From Aequorivita sp. (GTDB lineage Bacteria > Bacteroidota > Bacteroidia > Flavobacteriales > Flavobacteriaceae), in assembly GCA_024637015.1 (NCBI GenBank), contig JAGXGE010000004.1, positions 62,001 through 126,000 of the forward strand: 64,000 nt of DNA, read 5' to 3'. Made by a program: the position numbers and the translations under genes. The notes under the pieces were generated by a model, which saw only the letters and a list, made by a program, of their open reading frames with translations, was not told the origin of the DNA and made no database searches. Below, piece after piece: positions 18,231-26,557 of this stretch. The stretch's first letter is position 1; every line of letters starts with the position of its first letter.

Positions 18231-18966
18231 AATCGCGAAGGGCATTTCCAGTTTGTGCTAAAAACACATCCTCAAGATTGTTGGCTCCAGTTTGGTTTTT
18301 TATCAATTCTGAAGGAATGCCTTTTATAATAATTTTACCACGATCGATTATCGCAACGTGTGTACAGAAAAATTCGGCTTCGTTCAAATGGTGTGAAGTA
18401 TAAACGATTGTAGTTCCTTGCTTATTGAGTAATTTTAAATAATCTATTATTACGTTTTTAGATTGTACGTCAACACCTACTGTTGGTTCGTCTAGAAATA
18501 AAACTTTTGGTTCATGAAGTATCCCAGCAATCAAGTTTACACGGCGCTTCATTCCGCCAGAAAAAGTGTCTGTTTTTTTATGGGCAAATTTTGAAAGCCC
18601 CATAACTTCGAGATGCTTGTTGATGGATTTTTTAAGAATTTCACCTTTAATTCCATACATACTTCCGAAGTATTGTAAATTTTCAAAAGCGGTGAGCGTT
18701 GGATACAATGCATATTCCTGCGGCACGATACCAATTAGTTGTTTTAATTGGTTTTTGTTTTCCTTAAAATTCAATCCGTTGATTGTGAAAGAGCCAGAAG
18801 TTGGTTTCAGTAAGGAAGTCAACATTGAAATCAGCGTGGTTTTTCCTGCACCGTTTGGACCGAGCAAGCCGTAAATTTCACCATCTTCAACTTTCAAATT
18901 AAGGTCTTTTACCGAAAAATCTTCGGCGCCTTTGTATTTTTTTGAAAGTTGGTTTATTTCTATCAT
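18223..18966 (-). CDS. ABC transporter ATP-binding protein
   Basis: 247 residues. Walker A GPNGAGKTTL (~res 37), Q-loop near IVPQEYAL, signature FSGGMKRR, Walker B VLFLDEPTVGVD and the H-loop (TSHHLNEAE) are all intact. It is directly coupled to the ABC-2 permease, forming a complete exporter. It lies 32 bases downstream of the BtrH-like gene. Confidence 0.92.
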   Translation of the reverse strand: MIEINQLSKKYKGAEDFSVKDLNLKVEDGEIYGLLGPNGAGKTTLISMLTSLLKPTSGSFTINGLNFKENKNQLKQLIGIVPQEYALYPTLTAFENLQYFGSMYGIKGEILKKSINKHLEVMGLSKFAHKKTDTFSGGMKRRVNLIAGILHEPKVLFLDEPTVGVDVQSKNVIIDYLKLLNKQGTTIVYTSHHLNEAEFFCTHVAIIDRGKIIIKGIPSELIKNQTGANNLEDVFLAQTGNALRDYA

Positions 18967-18998
18967 TGTCCTCCTAAATTCCCTGAAAGAGGAACTTT

Positions 18999-19994
18999 TT
19001 AAATTGCTTTTTTCAACTTCTTAAAAAACACCTTTTCCAAATTGGCAATATGGTCTAATTGATCCGCCACTTTGTTATAGCTATCTGTTTGTGCGCTACG
19101 GTTTTTATATATTCTTGATGCTTCAAGGGCAAAATCGCGCCATAAGTCACCTATTTCGGTCATTTCTTTTGAAAGTTCGATTAATTTATCATTACCAAGT
19201 AATTTTCCAGCTTCCTGTAAAAATGCCGCGTAAATATATCGAAAACCTCCACCACCAGTTCCTATTTCTTCTTGCATCCGTACCACTTGTCCCAAATAAT
19301 GGTTGGCAGTTTTAATGCCTTTTTTTTTCGGCCATTTACGGATAAGTTTTGCAATTTTATGAATACCCTTTACTCCAACAAATGAAACCGGCGCTAGCAT
19401 TGCCTTACAAGTATCTTTGATTCCTTTTACAATTGCTTTTTCAAGCTCCATTTTTTCTGGAAAAGCGATTGGATAATACATATGCCCTTTGGGAGCAAAA
19501 GCGCCTTTTGCAAAACGTACTTTTTCCAATTCTTTTTCAGAAAGAGAAGTAACGTTTTCCATCACCGGATCACTGATTAAATAACGATTGCCTTCTTTCC
19601 CATAAACCACCATATTGTGGGCATTGAAATGGAAACGATATTCATCAGGAAAATACACCAAGTTGTAAACTCCAACCTGTAACCCAACAGGATTATCTTT
19701 CTCAAGATTTTCATCCAATCTCGCTTTTGCATCTTTTGGATTTCTGAACTTTTCACGTTTCATTTTTACGCCTGTGCGCTTGGCGAATTTCTTAAAAATA
19801 TGTCCAGGTAATGCGCGATAGGTAATCACTGGCGCGTGATTTACTTTCAACAAAGGAATATAGCAAAACAACAAGCCACTACCTATACCAAAAACCATAG
19901 GCTCACTAACGCTGAAGCCGTTGTGTTTCATCAAATTTGAAACTACACCGTTTTCGCAATGTGCAGATTGGTGGTGGGTAAAGTCTATTTCCAT
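18999..19994 (-). CDS. BtrH-like (butirosin acyltransferase-type) cysteine protein, with DUF4872-like C-terminus
   Basis: 331 residues. The N-terminal half matches the BtrH_N pattern: Cys13 in SAHCENGV, His126 in FNAHNMVV and Asp142 in YLISDP, in papain-like Cys-His-Asp order. The C-terminal ~130 residues are helical (QEEIGTGGGGFRYIYAAFLQEAG), as in DUF4872. BtrH in butirosin synthesis moves an acyl group from an ACP to a small-molecule acceptor. In this cluster the matching reaction would be moving the aryl-polyene acid from ACP to the hydroxyl of the dialkylresorcinol. That assignment is my inference. The gene starts at the stop of the next upstream gene (one-base overlap). Confidence 0.75.
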   Translation of the reverse strand: MEIDFTHHQSAHCENGVVSNLMKHNGFSVSEPMVFGIGSGLLFCYIPLLKVNHAPVITYRALPGHIFKKFAKRTGVKMKREKFRNPKDAKARLDENLEKDNPVGLQVGVYNLVYFPDEYRFHFNAHNMVVYGKEGNRYLISDPVMENVTSLSEKELEKVRFAKGAFAPKGHMYYPIAFPEKMELEKAIVKGIKDTCKAMLAPVSFVGVKGIHKIAKLIRKWPKKKGIKTANHYLGQVVRMQEEIGTGGGGFRYIYAAFLQEAGKLLGNDKLIELSKEMTEIGDLWRDFALEASRIYKNRSAQTDSYNKVADQLDHIANLEKVFFKKLKKAI

Positions 19995-20395
19995 TATTTT
20001 GAAATGTTCTGAAGTTCTTCAACTGAAATCTCAAAAACCTCAGCGTATTTATTCAACGTTTTGTGGCTTAATTTTTTAAAAACTGAAGGTTTAAAGTGTC
20101 GTTTCACTTTCCATTGCCAAAAACTAACGTAGCTCGCCAAAATACCAACGTCCATTTTGTGGAGTTCCATATAATATTCAATAGGGCTTGTTTGGCCTGC
20201 AATTACACGGTTTTTTGCGCCTTCAATACGCTCGTTGATTTCTTCAATTGCGTTATTTAAAGCTACGGTTTTTGGTTCCCATCCACTGCTATTTTCAGTG
20301 ACATACTCACCATTTTCGTCAACGGCGTAACACAATTCACGAAAATTTGCGGATTCCAGATTGCTTTTGTCCTGTGGCACTTCTTTTTTCTTCAT
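19994..20395 (-). CDS. Conserved-looking small cytoplasmic protein of unknown function
   Basis: 133 residues with no signal peptide. It is helical and charged: ALNNAIEEINERIEG, then a more hydrophobic centre (VGILASYVSFWQWKVKRH) and a C-terminal HKTLNKYAEVFEISVEELQ segment resembling a small helix-turn-helix but not clearly DNA-binding. It is two bases after the hotdog gene and overlaps the BtrH-like gene by one base. Tight coupling to BtrH suggests a partner protein. No family recognised. Confidence 0.55.
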   Translation of the reverse strand: MKKKEVPQDKSNLESANFRELCYAVDENGEYVTENSSGWEPKTVALNNAIEEINERIEGAKNRVIAGQTSPIEYYMELHKMDVGILASYVSFWQWKVKRHFKPSVFKKLSHKTLNKYAEVFEISVEELQNISK

Positions 20396-20397
20396 AA

Positions 20398-20856
20398 TCA
20401 GACTTCATGGATTAAAAAATTCATGGTAGAAGATACAATTAATTTTTCAGCAAGGAATGTTTCAGTTTCGAGACTGCACATTGTCATTTCGCCGGTATCA
20501 AATCGTGAAAGAAGTTTTGCCTTTGTAACAATAGTTTCACCAACATTTGGAAGCTGAAAAATCTCCACTTTTTTGACAGCACTAATATAACCAACCAGTT
20601 TATTGCCAGTTCCCTCCAAATCATCCTTTTCAAAAAAACTTTGTCCCACAACACCAGAAGCGGCTTGTGCAGCATTCTCAATAAGTCCAGTTTCAGAAAG
20701 TTTTCCGGCTTTTAAAAACACACATTTTTCAGAAATATAAAATTGGGTTGAAACTGAATTTTCGTCAATTTCAAGTACCGAAGTAACCATCAACATCGGT
20801 TCACGGTGTGGCAAAAAGTTGGAAATATCGATATTTGAAATGTTAGGCGCTTTCAT
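20398..20856 (-). CDS. Hotdog dehydratase homologue (ApeP-like), Glu present, catalytic His absent
   Basis: 152 residues. FLPHREPMLMV near residue 14 matches the opening of FabA/FabZ-type dehydratases, and LIENAAQAASG holds a Glu (residue 60) at the FabZ catalytic Glu position. The GHFPG segment with the catalytic His is missing; CVFLKAGKLSETG stands in its place. It overlaps the next hotdog gene by one base, so the two are probably made in equal amounts. It probably works as a subunit of a mixed 3-hydroxyacyl-ACP dehydratase, as known for aryl-polyene ApeI/ApeP pairs. Confidence 0.7.
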   Translation of the reverse strand: MKAPNISNIDISNFLPHREPMLMVTSVLEIDENSVSTQFYISEKCVFLKAGKLSETGLIENAAQAASGVVGQSFFEKDDLEGTGNKLVGYISAVKKVEIFQLPNVGETIVTKAKLLSRFDTGEMTMCSLETETFLAEKLIVSSTMNFLIHEV

Positions 20857-21293
20857 TAAGTGGCCAATACAGTTTTCATTTCACTGACAGCGATTATTTT
20901 TCCATCACATTCGGTTTCAGCCGACACTAAGGTAACACCCATAATATCGTGCAGAATACTTACCGTTGTTTTAAGTTCTTTTCCTATGGAAGGAAGTTCA
21001 AAGATTTCTGCTTTTTTAATGGCGCCAATGTAGCCTGTTGGAGCATCTTCCTTTTTCAGAAAAAATTGGTAGCCCGTATAAAGTGCCACCGTTTGCGCCA
21101 TATGCTCAATCAAGCCGGGGCCAGTAAATTTATTGTTTTTGGTAAAAATATTTTCTTCGGAAATAGTCAGTCCTGCAACCACTCTTTTTTCCTCAAAATG
21201 AAGTAGTTTATCCACCATCACAAACGGTGCTTTCTGCGGAATCAATTTTCCGATGAAATCTTTGTCCGTTATTTTTTCGGTGAATACATCCAT
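20856..21293 (-). CDS. Hotdog dehydratase homologue, Glu present, catalytic His absent
   Basis: 145 residues. LIPQKAPFVMVDKLL (residues ~17-31) and GPGLIEHMAQT (Glu63) match the FabZ fold and catalytic Glu region; there is no GHFPG His. It is a diverged paralogue of the adjacent 20398-20856 product (both carry YIGAIKKAEIF / YISAVKKVEIF). It directly follows darB by sequence order with no gap. It probably takes part in the same mixed dehydratase, or in dehydration for the resorcinol alkyl chain (inference). Confidence 0.7.
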   Translation of the reverse strand: MDVFTEKITDKDFIGKLIPQKAPFVMVDKLLHFEEKRVVAGLTISEENIFTKNNKFTGPGLIEHMAQTVALYTGYQFFLKKEDAPTGYIGAIKKAEIFELPSIGKELKTTVSILHDIMGVTLVSAETECDGKIIAVSEMKTVLAT

Positions 21294-22427
21294 TTAAACT
21301 ACTGTCAAATATGCATACGAATATGCGAAACGAGCGCTTTCGGGCACCTGAAGAAATATTTTGTCGCCTTTTTTAAGTTTTCCAGAATGAGCTAATTCTT
21401 CTAACATAAGATAGATGGAACCCGCTCCAACATTCCCAACCTTTTGAAGGTTCAGAAACCATTTTTCCCATGGTAAGTGAAGGCCTTGGCGTTCAATTTC
21501 ATTGTAAAGATTTTCCTTGAAATAATAGGAAGAAATATGTGGCAAGTAGTAATCTATATCGTCCTCGGTAATGTTGTGTTTCTCCATTGCCAACTTCATA
21601 CTTGCAACACCTTTTTCGAGGATGTTTTCACCTAGCAATTTCACATCTTGTTTCATTGCAAAAAGTGATTTTTTCCCCCAAACATCAGCGGGATATTCAC
21701 TCCAAGGTTTTAAGCTACCGTCCTCAAGTTTATCACCACCGGCGTACATACAAGTTTCCAGTTCAAAAGCGTAACTGTAGCCTTCCATCCATTCAATTTT
21801 TAATGGTGTATTACCATTTGGCTCACTTTCCAAAAGCATTGCTCCTGCTCCGTCGGAAAGCATCCAACGTAAAAATTCTTTATTAAAAGCAAGAATGGGA
21901 TGTTCTTCAATTTCCCGCAAATGTGCTACTTCGTCTTCAAAAATATCAGACCTCATCCAAGAAGAAGTTCGCTCAGAACCTGTACAAACAGCGTTATTTA
22001 CTTGGTCAGATTTTATGGCCATATAGCCGTATTTCAGAGCATTCATTCCACTGCAACAAGCACCGGAAGGAGAATTTATTTCTAGATTTCCATTCTTTAA
22101 AAAGCCATGTACCATTGCGGCGTGGCTGGGCAATATCTGGTCTGGACTGGAAGTACCACAGGATAGCAATTCAATTTCGTTTTTATTGAAAGTTTCATCA
22201 CACAACCCTTCAACTGCTTTTGCAGCAAGTTGTGCGTTGTTGTGGGTTACATTTCCATCTTTATCAATGGCGTAATAACGAGTTTTTATTTGATTGTTTC
22301 GAAGGATAATGCGGCGGGCTTTTGAAGTTTTCCCGTTGATAACCCCAAGTTTTTCCTCCATCGCCTCATTGTCTACAGGCTCATTGGGCAAAAACTTCGC
22401 AATCCTTGTTATATATACATTCTTCAT
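21294..22427 (-). CDS. darB: DarB: KASIII-like ketosynthase/cyclase for dialkylresorcinol
   Basis: 377 residues. KASIII-type triad visible: Cys125 in GACCSGMN, His in YYLPHISS, Asn in KVGNVGAGS. It is longer than FabH and lies directly next to DarA, the paired arrangement that defines dialkylresorcinol clusters. DarB joins two beta-ketoacyl units and cyclises them to a cyclohexanedione, which DarA then aromatises. Its start overlaps the darA stop by one base. It is cytoplasmic. Confidence 0.9.
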   Translation of the reverse strand: MKNVYITRIAKFLPNEPVDNEAMEEKLGVINGKTSKARRIILRNNQIKTRYYAIDKDGNVTHNNAQLAAKAVEGLCDETFNKNEIELLSCGTSSPDQILPSHAAMVHGFLKNGNLEINSPSGACCSGMNALKYGYMAIKSDQVNNAVCTGSERTSSWMRSDIFEDEVAHLREIEEHPILAFNKEFLRWMLSDGAGAMLLESEPNGNTPLKIEWMEGYSYAFELETCMYAGGDKLEDGSLKPWSEYPADVWGKKSLFAMKQDVKLLGENILEKGVASMKLAMEKHNITEDDIDYYLPHISSYYFKENLYNEIERQGLHLPWEKWFLNLQKVGNVGAGSIYLMLEELAHSGKLKKGDKIFLQVPESARFAYSYAYLTVV

Positions 22428-23344
22428 TAATCTTGCTTTAATGCAACTGATGAATAATAGGCTTTATCCCGCTGTATTTTACGATACATTGGAAAATAAG
22501 TGAGCAAAAATACAACAAATACTATTGGCGCTATTAGCCATATTGCAAATAACAAATAATATTTAAAAAAAACGAGCCATTTGCTTCTTTCTTCGCCTTC
22601 TTTTTTAATTAAATGGTTGGCCCATTTTGTGAAAACAACATTACCCCGAATATCTGTGGCAATGAGTGAAGGATCTACTTTTACAGCACCAATATCCAAA
22701 AGATTTTGTTGCAGATTTGAATATTCATTTTGAAATAAAGCCTCTTTAATTGGAGCTCCAAAACGTGAAGACGCTTCAATATCATAATCCGAAACACCAG
22801 GTTTTGGAAAAATACCGAGCATTTTAGTTTTCTTTCCGCCCATCAACCAATGCACGATTGTTATTACACTGATGTGGTTCAGATTTCTGTCGACTAAAGC
22901 AATATTCCCAACCAATTTTGCATTGTTTGCAACCAGCAATTTTTTCATTTTTTCCTGCGCCATAATCCACATATTTCGGCTGGCTGATACTGTGACGACG
23001 GGTGTTTTGGCCAATAAAGTTTTTGCTTCCTCAGATTTTAAAAATGAATTGATTGGGATTGACGGGGTTAAGTACCAAGTGGTGTAGCCTAAAACTACTA
23101 AATCGTATTTTTTCTGAAGAATTTCAGCGGGAATTACTTCCAAAGGAGTTGGAATTTGAAGAAAGGTTTCCGGAAAAGCTCCATAAAATTCTTCCTGTTT
23201 CCAGGGAAAGGGAAATTTTTTCTTCGGAATAATTTCACAATAAGATATATTCACGTTTTCACCTGAAACCGTTGAAACAATATTTTTCAGAATATCAAAA
23301 AGTTGTCCTGTTTGTGAATAGTATATTACTAGTACTTCCTTCAT
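22427..23344 (-). CDS. darA: DarA: dialkylresorcinol aromatase, flavodoxin-like with C-terminal membrane segment
   Basis: 305 residues. The N-terminus is flavodoxin-like (VIYYSQTGQLFDIL, the phosphate-binding loop). Near residue 255 there is one strongly hydrophobic stretch (LLFAIWLIAPIVFVVFLL) followed by basic residues, so the enzyme is probably anchored to the inner membrane. DarA oxidises the cyclohexanedione made by DarB to a 2,5-dialkylresorcinol. It lies 3 bases after the acyltransferase gene. Confidence 0.88.
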   Translation of the reverse strand: MKEVLVIYYSQTGQLFDILKNIVSTVSGENVNISYCEIIPKKKFPFPWKQEEFYGAFPETFLQIPTPLEVIPAEILQKKYDLVVLGYTTWYLTPSIPINSFLKSEEAKTLLAKTPVVTVSASRNMWIMAQEKMKKLLVANNAKLVGNIALVDRNLNHISVITIVHWLMGGKKTKMLGIFPKPGVSDYDIEASSRFGAPIKEALFQNEYSNLQQNLLDIGAVKVDPSLIATDIRGNVVFTKWANHLIKKEGEERSKWLVFFKYYLLFAIWLIAPIVFVVFLLTYFPMYRKIQRDKAYYSSVALKQD

Positions 23345-23347
23345 TTC

Positions 23348-24229
23348 TTAATCGTTTGTGTCCCAAAAATCAAAATAATTGAACCATTGTATTGGATATT
23401 TTTTAAGCATCCATTCAACGCTTTCGGTGAATTTTTTCAACAGGTCTTGTGCATCTCGGTTCTTCACTTCGGCTTGGCGTGCATAAAGATGGTAGTGTTT
23501 GTTGGTTTCCTTCATTACGTACACAAACAAAACCGGAACATTTAGCCTACTGGCCAATAAAAAAGGACCAGCGGGAAAATTTGCTTCTTTTCCCATCAGC
23601 GATTCAGCCAATACTTTTTGGCCTTTCATATATCTATCTCCTGTAAAACAAACTAATTCACCATTGTTAAGGGCGTTGTTTATTTCAAAAATATGCGACA
23701 TATCATCCTTCACCAAAATAAATTTCACTTTGGAACGCACGGTTACTTTCTCCATGTACTCCTTTATGTTTTGATGCTCGGCGTCAGTTGTAACAAGGCT
23801 TATTTGGGAACGAGTATCAATTTCCTCGAAAAAAAACTCGGCTATCTCAAAATTGCCAACGTGGGCGCTGATCATAATTCCACCTTGTTTTTTATCGAGA
23901 AGTTCAATGATGTTCTCCACTCCGTCACATTCATAAGTGAACTGATTTTTAAGACCAGAAGAAATGGCGGCCTTATCTATAATAGTTTTTCCGAATGTGT
24001 AATAACTTTTATAAATGCTAAAAAGACTTTTTGAAGCGGAGTATTTCAGTCTTTTTTTAAAATAATAGTTTATGGAACGTGTGCTTTTTCCAGCAAAAAA
24101 AACATAATAGAGGGCGACAAAATAAAGTAGCCCATATGCAGCACGGACTCCCAGTTTTCGTATAAAGAATATAAAAATTTTATACCCTAAAACGGTTCCT
24201 TTGCTTTTGCCTTCCCACTCACCTGCCAT
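23348..24229 (-). CDS. LpxL/HtrB-family acyltransferase
   Basis: 293 residues. One N-terminal hydrophobic segment (~res 18-50) and the catalytic HX4E motif in SAHVGNFEIAE near residue 121, followed by the GDRYMKGQ and PAGPFLLASR segments of the lipid A late acyltransferase family. It lies between an ACP and darA rather than with lipid A genes, so it may acylate the pigment, for example forming the polyene-resorcinol ester, or another lipid acceptor (inference). Confidence 0.85.
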   Translation of the reverse strand: MAGEWEGKSKGTVLGYKIFIFFIRKLGVRAAYGLLYFVALYYVFFAGKSTRSINYYFKKRLKYSASKSLFSIYKSYYTFGKTIIDKAAISSGLKNQFTYECDGVENIIELLDKKQGGIMISAHVGNFEIAEFFFEEIDTRSQISLVTTDAEHQNIKEYMEKVTVRSKVKFILVKDDMSHIFEINNALNNGELVCFTGDRYMKGQKVLAESLMGKEANFPAGPFLLASRLNVPVLFVYVMKETNKHYHLYARQAEVKNRDAQDLLKKFTESVEWMLKKYPIQWFNYFDFWDTND

Positions 24230-24246
24230 AAATAGTTATTGCATTT

Positions 24247-24489
24247 TCAGGCGACTTTCTTTTCAATTAGATCGTAAAAATCTTGAAGTGTTATAACATT
24301 AATGAAATCTTCACCAGTCAATTTCACGCCAAAATTGGCCTCAATGGCAACAACCAAATCTACAAAGTCCAAGCTATCCAACTCTAAAGTTTCCTTTAAA
24401 TTGGCTCTTGGTTCAATGTCTTCGGTTTCTACCTCAAACTCATCTACCAAAAAGTAGTTTATCTTCTCAACTATAACTTCTTTATTCAT
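24247..24489 (-). CDS. Acyl carrier protein (second)
   Basis: 80 residues from ATG 24489; the frame also opens at GTG 24504, but that would overlap the KS gene by 13 bases. The attachment serine lies in ELDSLDFVDL (Ser39). Downstream come the LpxL-like and dar genes, so this ACP probably serves resorcinol alkyl-chain synthesis or final transfer. It ends 17 bases before the acyltransferase start. Confidence 0.9.
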   Translation of the reverse strand: MNKEVIVEKINYFLVDEFEVETEDIEPRANLKETLELDSLDFVDLVVAIEANFGVKLTGEDFINVITLQDFYDLIEKKVA

Positions 24490-24491
24490 TT

Positions 24492-25712
24492 TTAATGTGT
24501 GCACTTTTTAATAATTAATGCGGAATTAGTTCCCCCAAATCCGAAAGAATTGGACAAAAATACATCAATTTTTCTATTTAACGTTTTGTTAACAAGGTTT
24601 AATTTTGAAGCCGCTTCGTCGGGCGTTTCAAGATTTATATTTGGTGCTATGAAGGAATGTTCCATCATCAGCATGGAATAAATAACTTCGCTTGCCCCTG
24701 CCATCCAACATTCGTGTCCAGTCATAGATTTTGTGGAGCTTACATACGGACCATTTTCTCCGAAGACCTCTGTAATGGCAAGTGCTTCATTCGCATCACC
24801 AACAGGTGTTGAGGTTGCATGGGCATTTACGTAATCTATTTCAGAAGCTTTAATATTTGCTTGATCCAGTGCCATTTTCATAGCTCGGGCAGGTCCGTCA
24901 ACGTTTGGGGTTGAAATATGGTCCCCGTTTGAAGAAAAACCGTAGCCTATAATTTCACCCAGAATTGGCGCACCGCGTTTTACAGCACTTTCGTAGCTTT
25001 CAATAACCAAAGTTGCAGCGCCGCCACTTGGCACCAATCCATCTCGATCTTTGTCGAACGGACGGCAAGCTTTTGTTGGATCTGCTTGCGTTGAAAACAC
25101 GCCGAGACCATCAAAACTACCCATTGCAAGTTCATTTATTTCTTGGGCTCCGCCTGAAATGATACAATCCTGCAAGCCATTTTTTATTAAAAAATATGCC
25201 ATTCCAATGGAATGGGATCCACTTGCGCAAGCAGCACTAATTGTAAAATTTATTCCTCTCAATTTAAAAATAGTTGAAAGGTTCATCGTAACAGAAGAGT
25301 TCATAGCCTTAAAAATTGCGCCCGAACCTACCAAGGTTGTATCTTTCTTTTCACGAATTTTATCCACAGATTCGATAACCGATTTTGCAGTGCTATCATT
25401 TCCATAGAGTATGCCTACTTCGTTCTCGTCGAGAAATTGTTGGTCTATTTTAGCATTTTTTAATGCTTCAATGGTTGCAGTATAGGCAAATGCACCTTCT
25501 TCGCCCAAGCTTACACGCTCTCTTCGGGAAAGTAGTTCTCTCAAATTCGGTTCTTCCACCCAGCCTGTTAAACTGGAACGATAGCCGAATTCCTTTCTTT
25601 TTTCGTCAGAGACGATTCCAGATTTCCCATTATACAAAGACTCTTTCACTTCCTGCAGGTTTTTGCCAATGCAGGAATAAATGCCCATTCCGGTTATAAC
25701 TACTCTTCTCAC
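24492..25712 (-). CDS. Beta-ketoacyl-ACP synthase (third active FabF/FabB-type KS)
   Basis: 406 residues. Active-site Cys162 in SAACASGSHS, His in VNAHATSTPVGD (HATST rather than HGTAT), and His in SMTGHECWMAGA. The glycine-rich C-terminus NSFGFGGTN is intact. The HATST and GHECWMAG variants resemble FabB-type enzymes. It sits between fabG-like and ACP genes. Likely elongates one of the two acyl chains; which one is not shown by sequence. Confidence 0.88.
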   Translation of the reverse strand: MRRVVITGMGIYSCIGKNLQEVKESLYNGKSGIVSDEKRKEFGYRSSLTGWVEEPNLRELLSRRERVSLGEEGAFAYTATIEALKNAKIDQQFLDENEVGILYGNDSTAKSVIESVDKIREKKDTTLVGSGAIFKAMNSSVTMNLSTIFKLRGINFTISAACASGSHSIGMAYFLIKNGLQDCIISGGAQEINELAMGSFDGLGVFSTQADPTKACRPFDKDRDGLVPSGGAATLVIESYESAVKRGAPILGEIIGYGFSSNGDHISTPNVDGPARAMKMALDQANIKASEIDYVNAHATSTPVGDANEALAITEVFGENGPYVSSTKSMTGHECWMAGASEVIYSMLMMEHSFIAPNINLETPDEAASKLNLVNKTLNRKIDVFLSNSFGFGGTNSALIIKKCTH

Positions 25713-25724
25713 TTCTTTGTCAAT

Positions 25725-26477
25725 TTAGGAATAAATTCCTCCATTAATATTAATCACTTCTCCGGTAATATAAGAAGAATTTGATGAAGCCAAAAAGCTA
25801 ACTAAGTGCGCTACTTCCTCAGCCTCACCAAAACGGTTGGCTGGAATCATTTTTTTAAGTTCCTTTTCGTCAAGTTCTGCGGTCATATCACTTTTTATAA
25901 AACCAGGTGCTACTGCATTTACTGTTATATTCCGTTTTGCAACTTCCTGCGCCAATGCTTTTGTAGCACCAATAACGGCTCCTTTTGCAGCTGAATAGTT
26001 TACCTGTCCTGCAGTTCCTTTCAATCCAGAAACAGAAACCATATTGATGACCCTTCCGTATTTATTGACCAGCAATTTTTGAATCAACGCATTGGTAACG
26101 TTATAAAAACCATTTAAACTGGTGTTTATCACACTGTGCCAATCTTCGGGTTTCATCCACATAAACATCCCGTCTTTGGTAATTCCTGCATTGTTTATAA
26201 TCACTTCAATGATAGCGTCTTTATTAGCTTCGTGCCATACGTCAAATGCCTTATTAACAGCTTCGGCGTTTGTAACGTCAAACTGTATTATTTCGCCTTT
26301 ACCGCCGAGAGCTTCCACTTCTTTCAAAGTTTGTTGGGCCGCTTCTTTATTGCCGTTGTAATTTATAAGAAGGCTGTATTCCAAATCCTTCGCGAGTTGA
26401 ATACAAACCGCACGGCCAATACCGCGGGAACCTCCCGTTACTAATGCATATTTTTGTTTTGTCTTTTTCTCTTCCAT
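25725..26477 (-). CDS. 3-oxoacyl-ACP reductase (FabG-like SDR)
   Basis: 250 residues. Cofactor motif TGGSRGIGR near residue 15, NNAGIT near residue 92, and the catalytic Ser-Tyr-Lys in VSVSGL...YSAAKG. The C-terminus SYITGEVININGG is typical of FabG. It supplies the keto-reduction step needed for polyene double bonds. It lies 12 bases before the KS gene and 76 bases after the WG-repeat gene. Confidence 0.92.
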   Translation of the reverse strand: MEEKKTKQKYALVTGGSRGIGRAVCIQLAKDLEYSLLINYNGNKEAAQQTLKEVEALGGKGEIIQFDVTNAEAVNKAFDVWHEANKDAIIEVIINNAGITKDGMFMWMKPEDWHSVINTSLNGFYNVTNALIQKLLVNKYGRVINMVSVSGLKGTAGQVNYSAAKGAVIGATKALAQEVAKRNITVNAVAPGFIKSDMTAELDEKELKKMIPANRFGEAEEVAHLVSFLASSNSSYITGEVININGGIYS

Positions 26478-26502
26478 TTAATTTTTTCTCTCGCAAAGTA
26501 GA

Positions 26503-26557
26503 AACGACTTAAACTTGTCTTTTCTCTTTTTTCTATTTTCTTTATTCTTTTCTCTAC
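26503..26557. repeat. Polypyrimidine (plus strand) low-complexity tract
   Basis: The gap between the fabG-like and WG-repeat genes is almost only C and T on the plus strand and nearly pure purine on the coding strand. It holds no hairpin and no clear promoter. It may be a simple-sequence tract without function, or affect mRNA processing. Confidence 0.4.
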
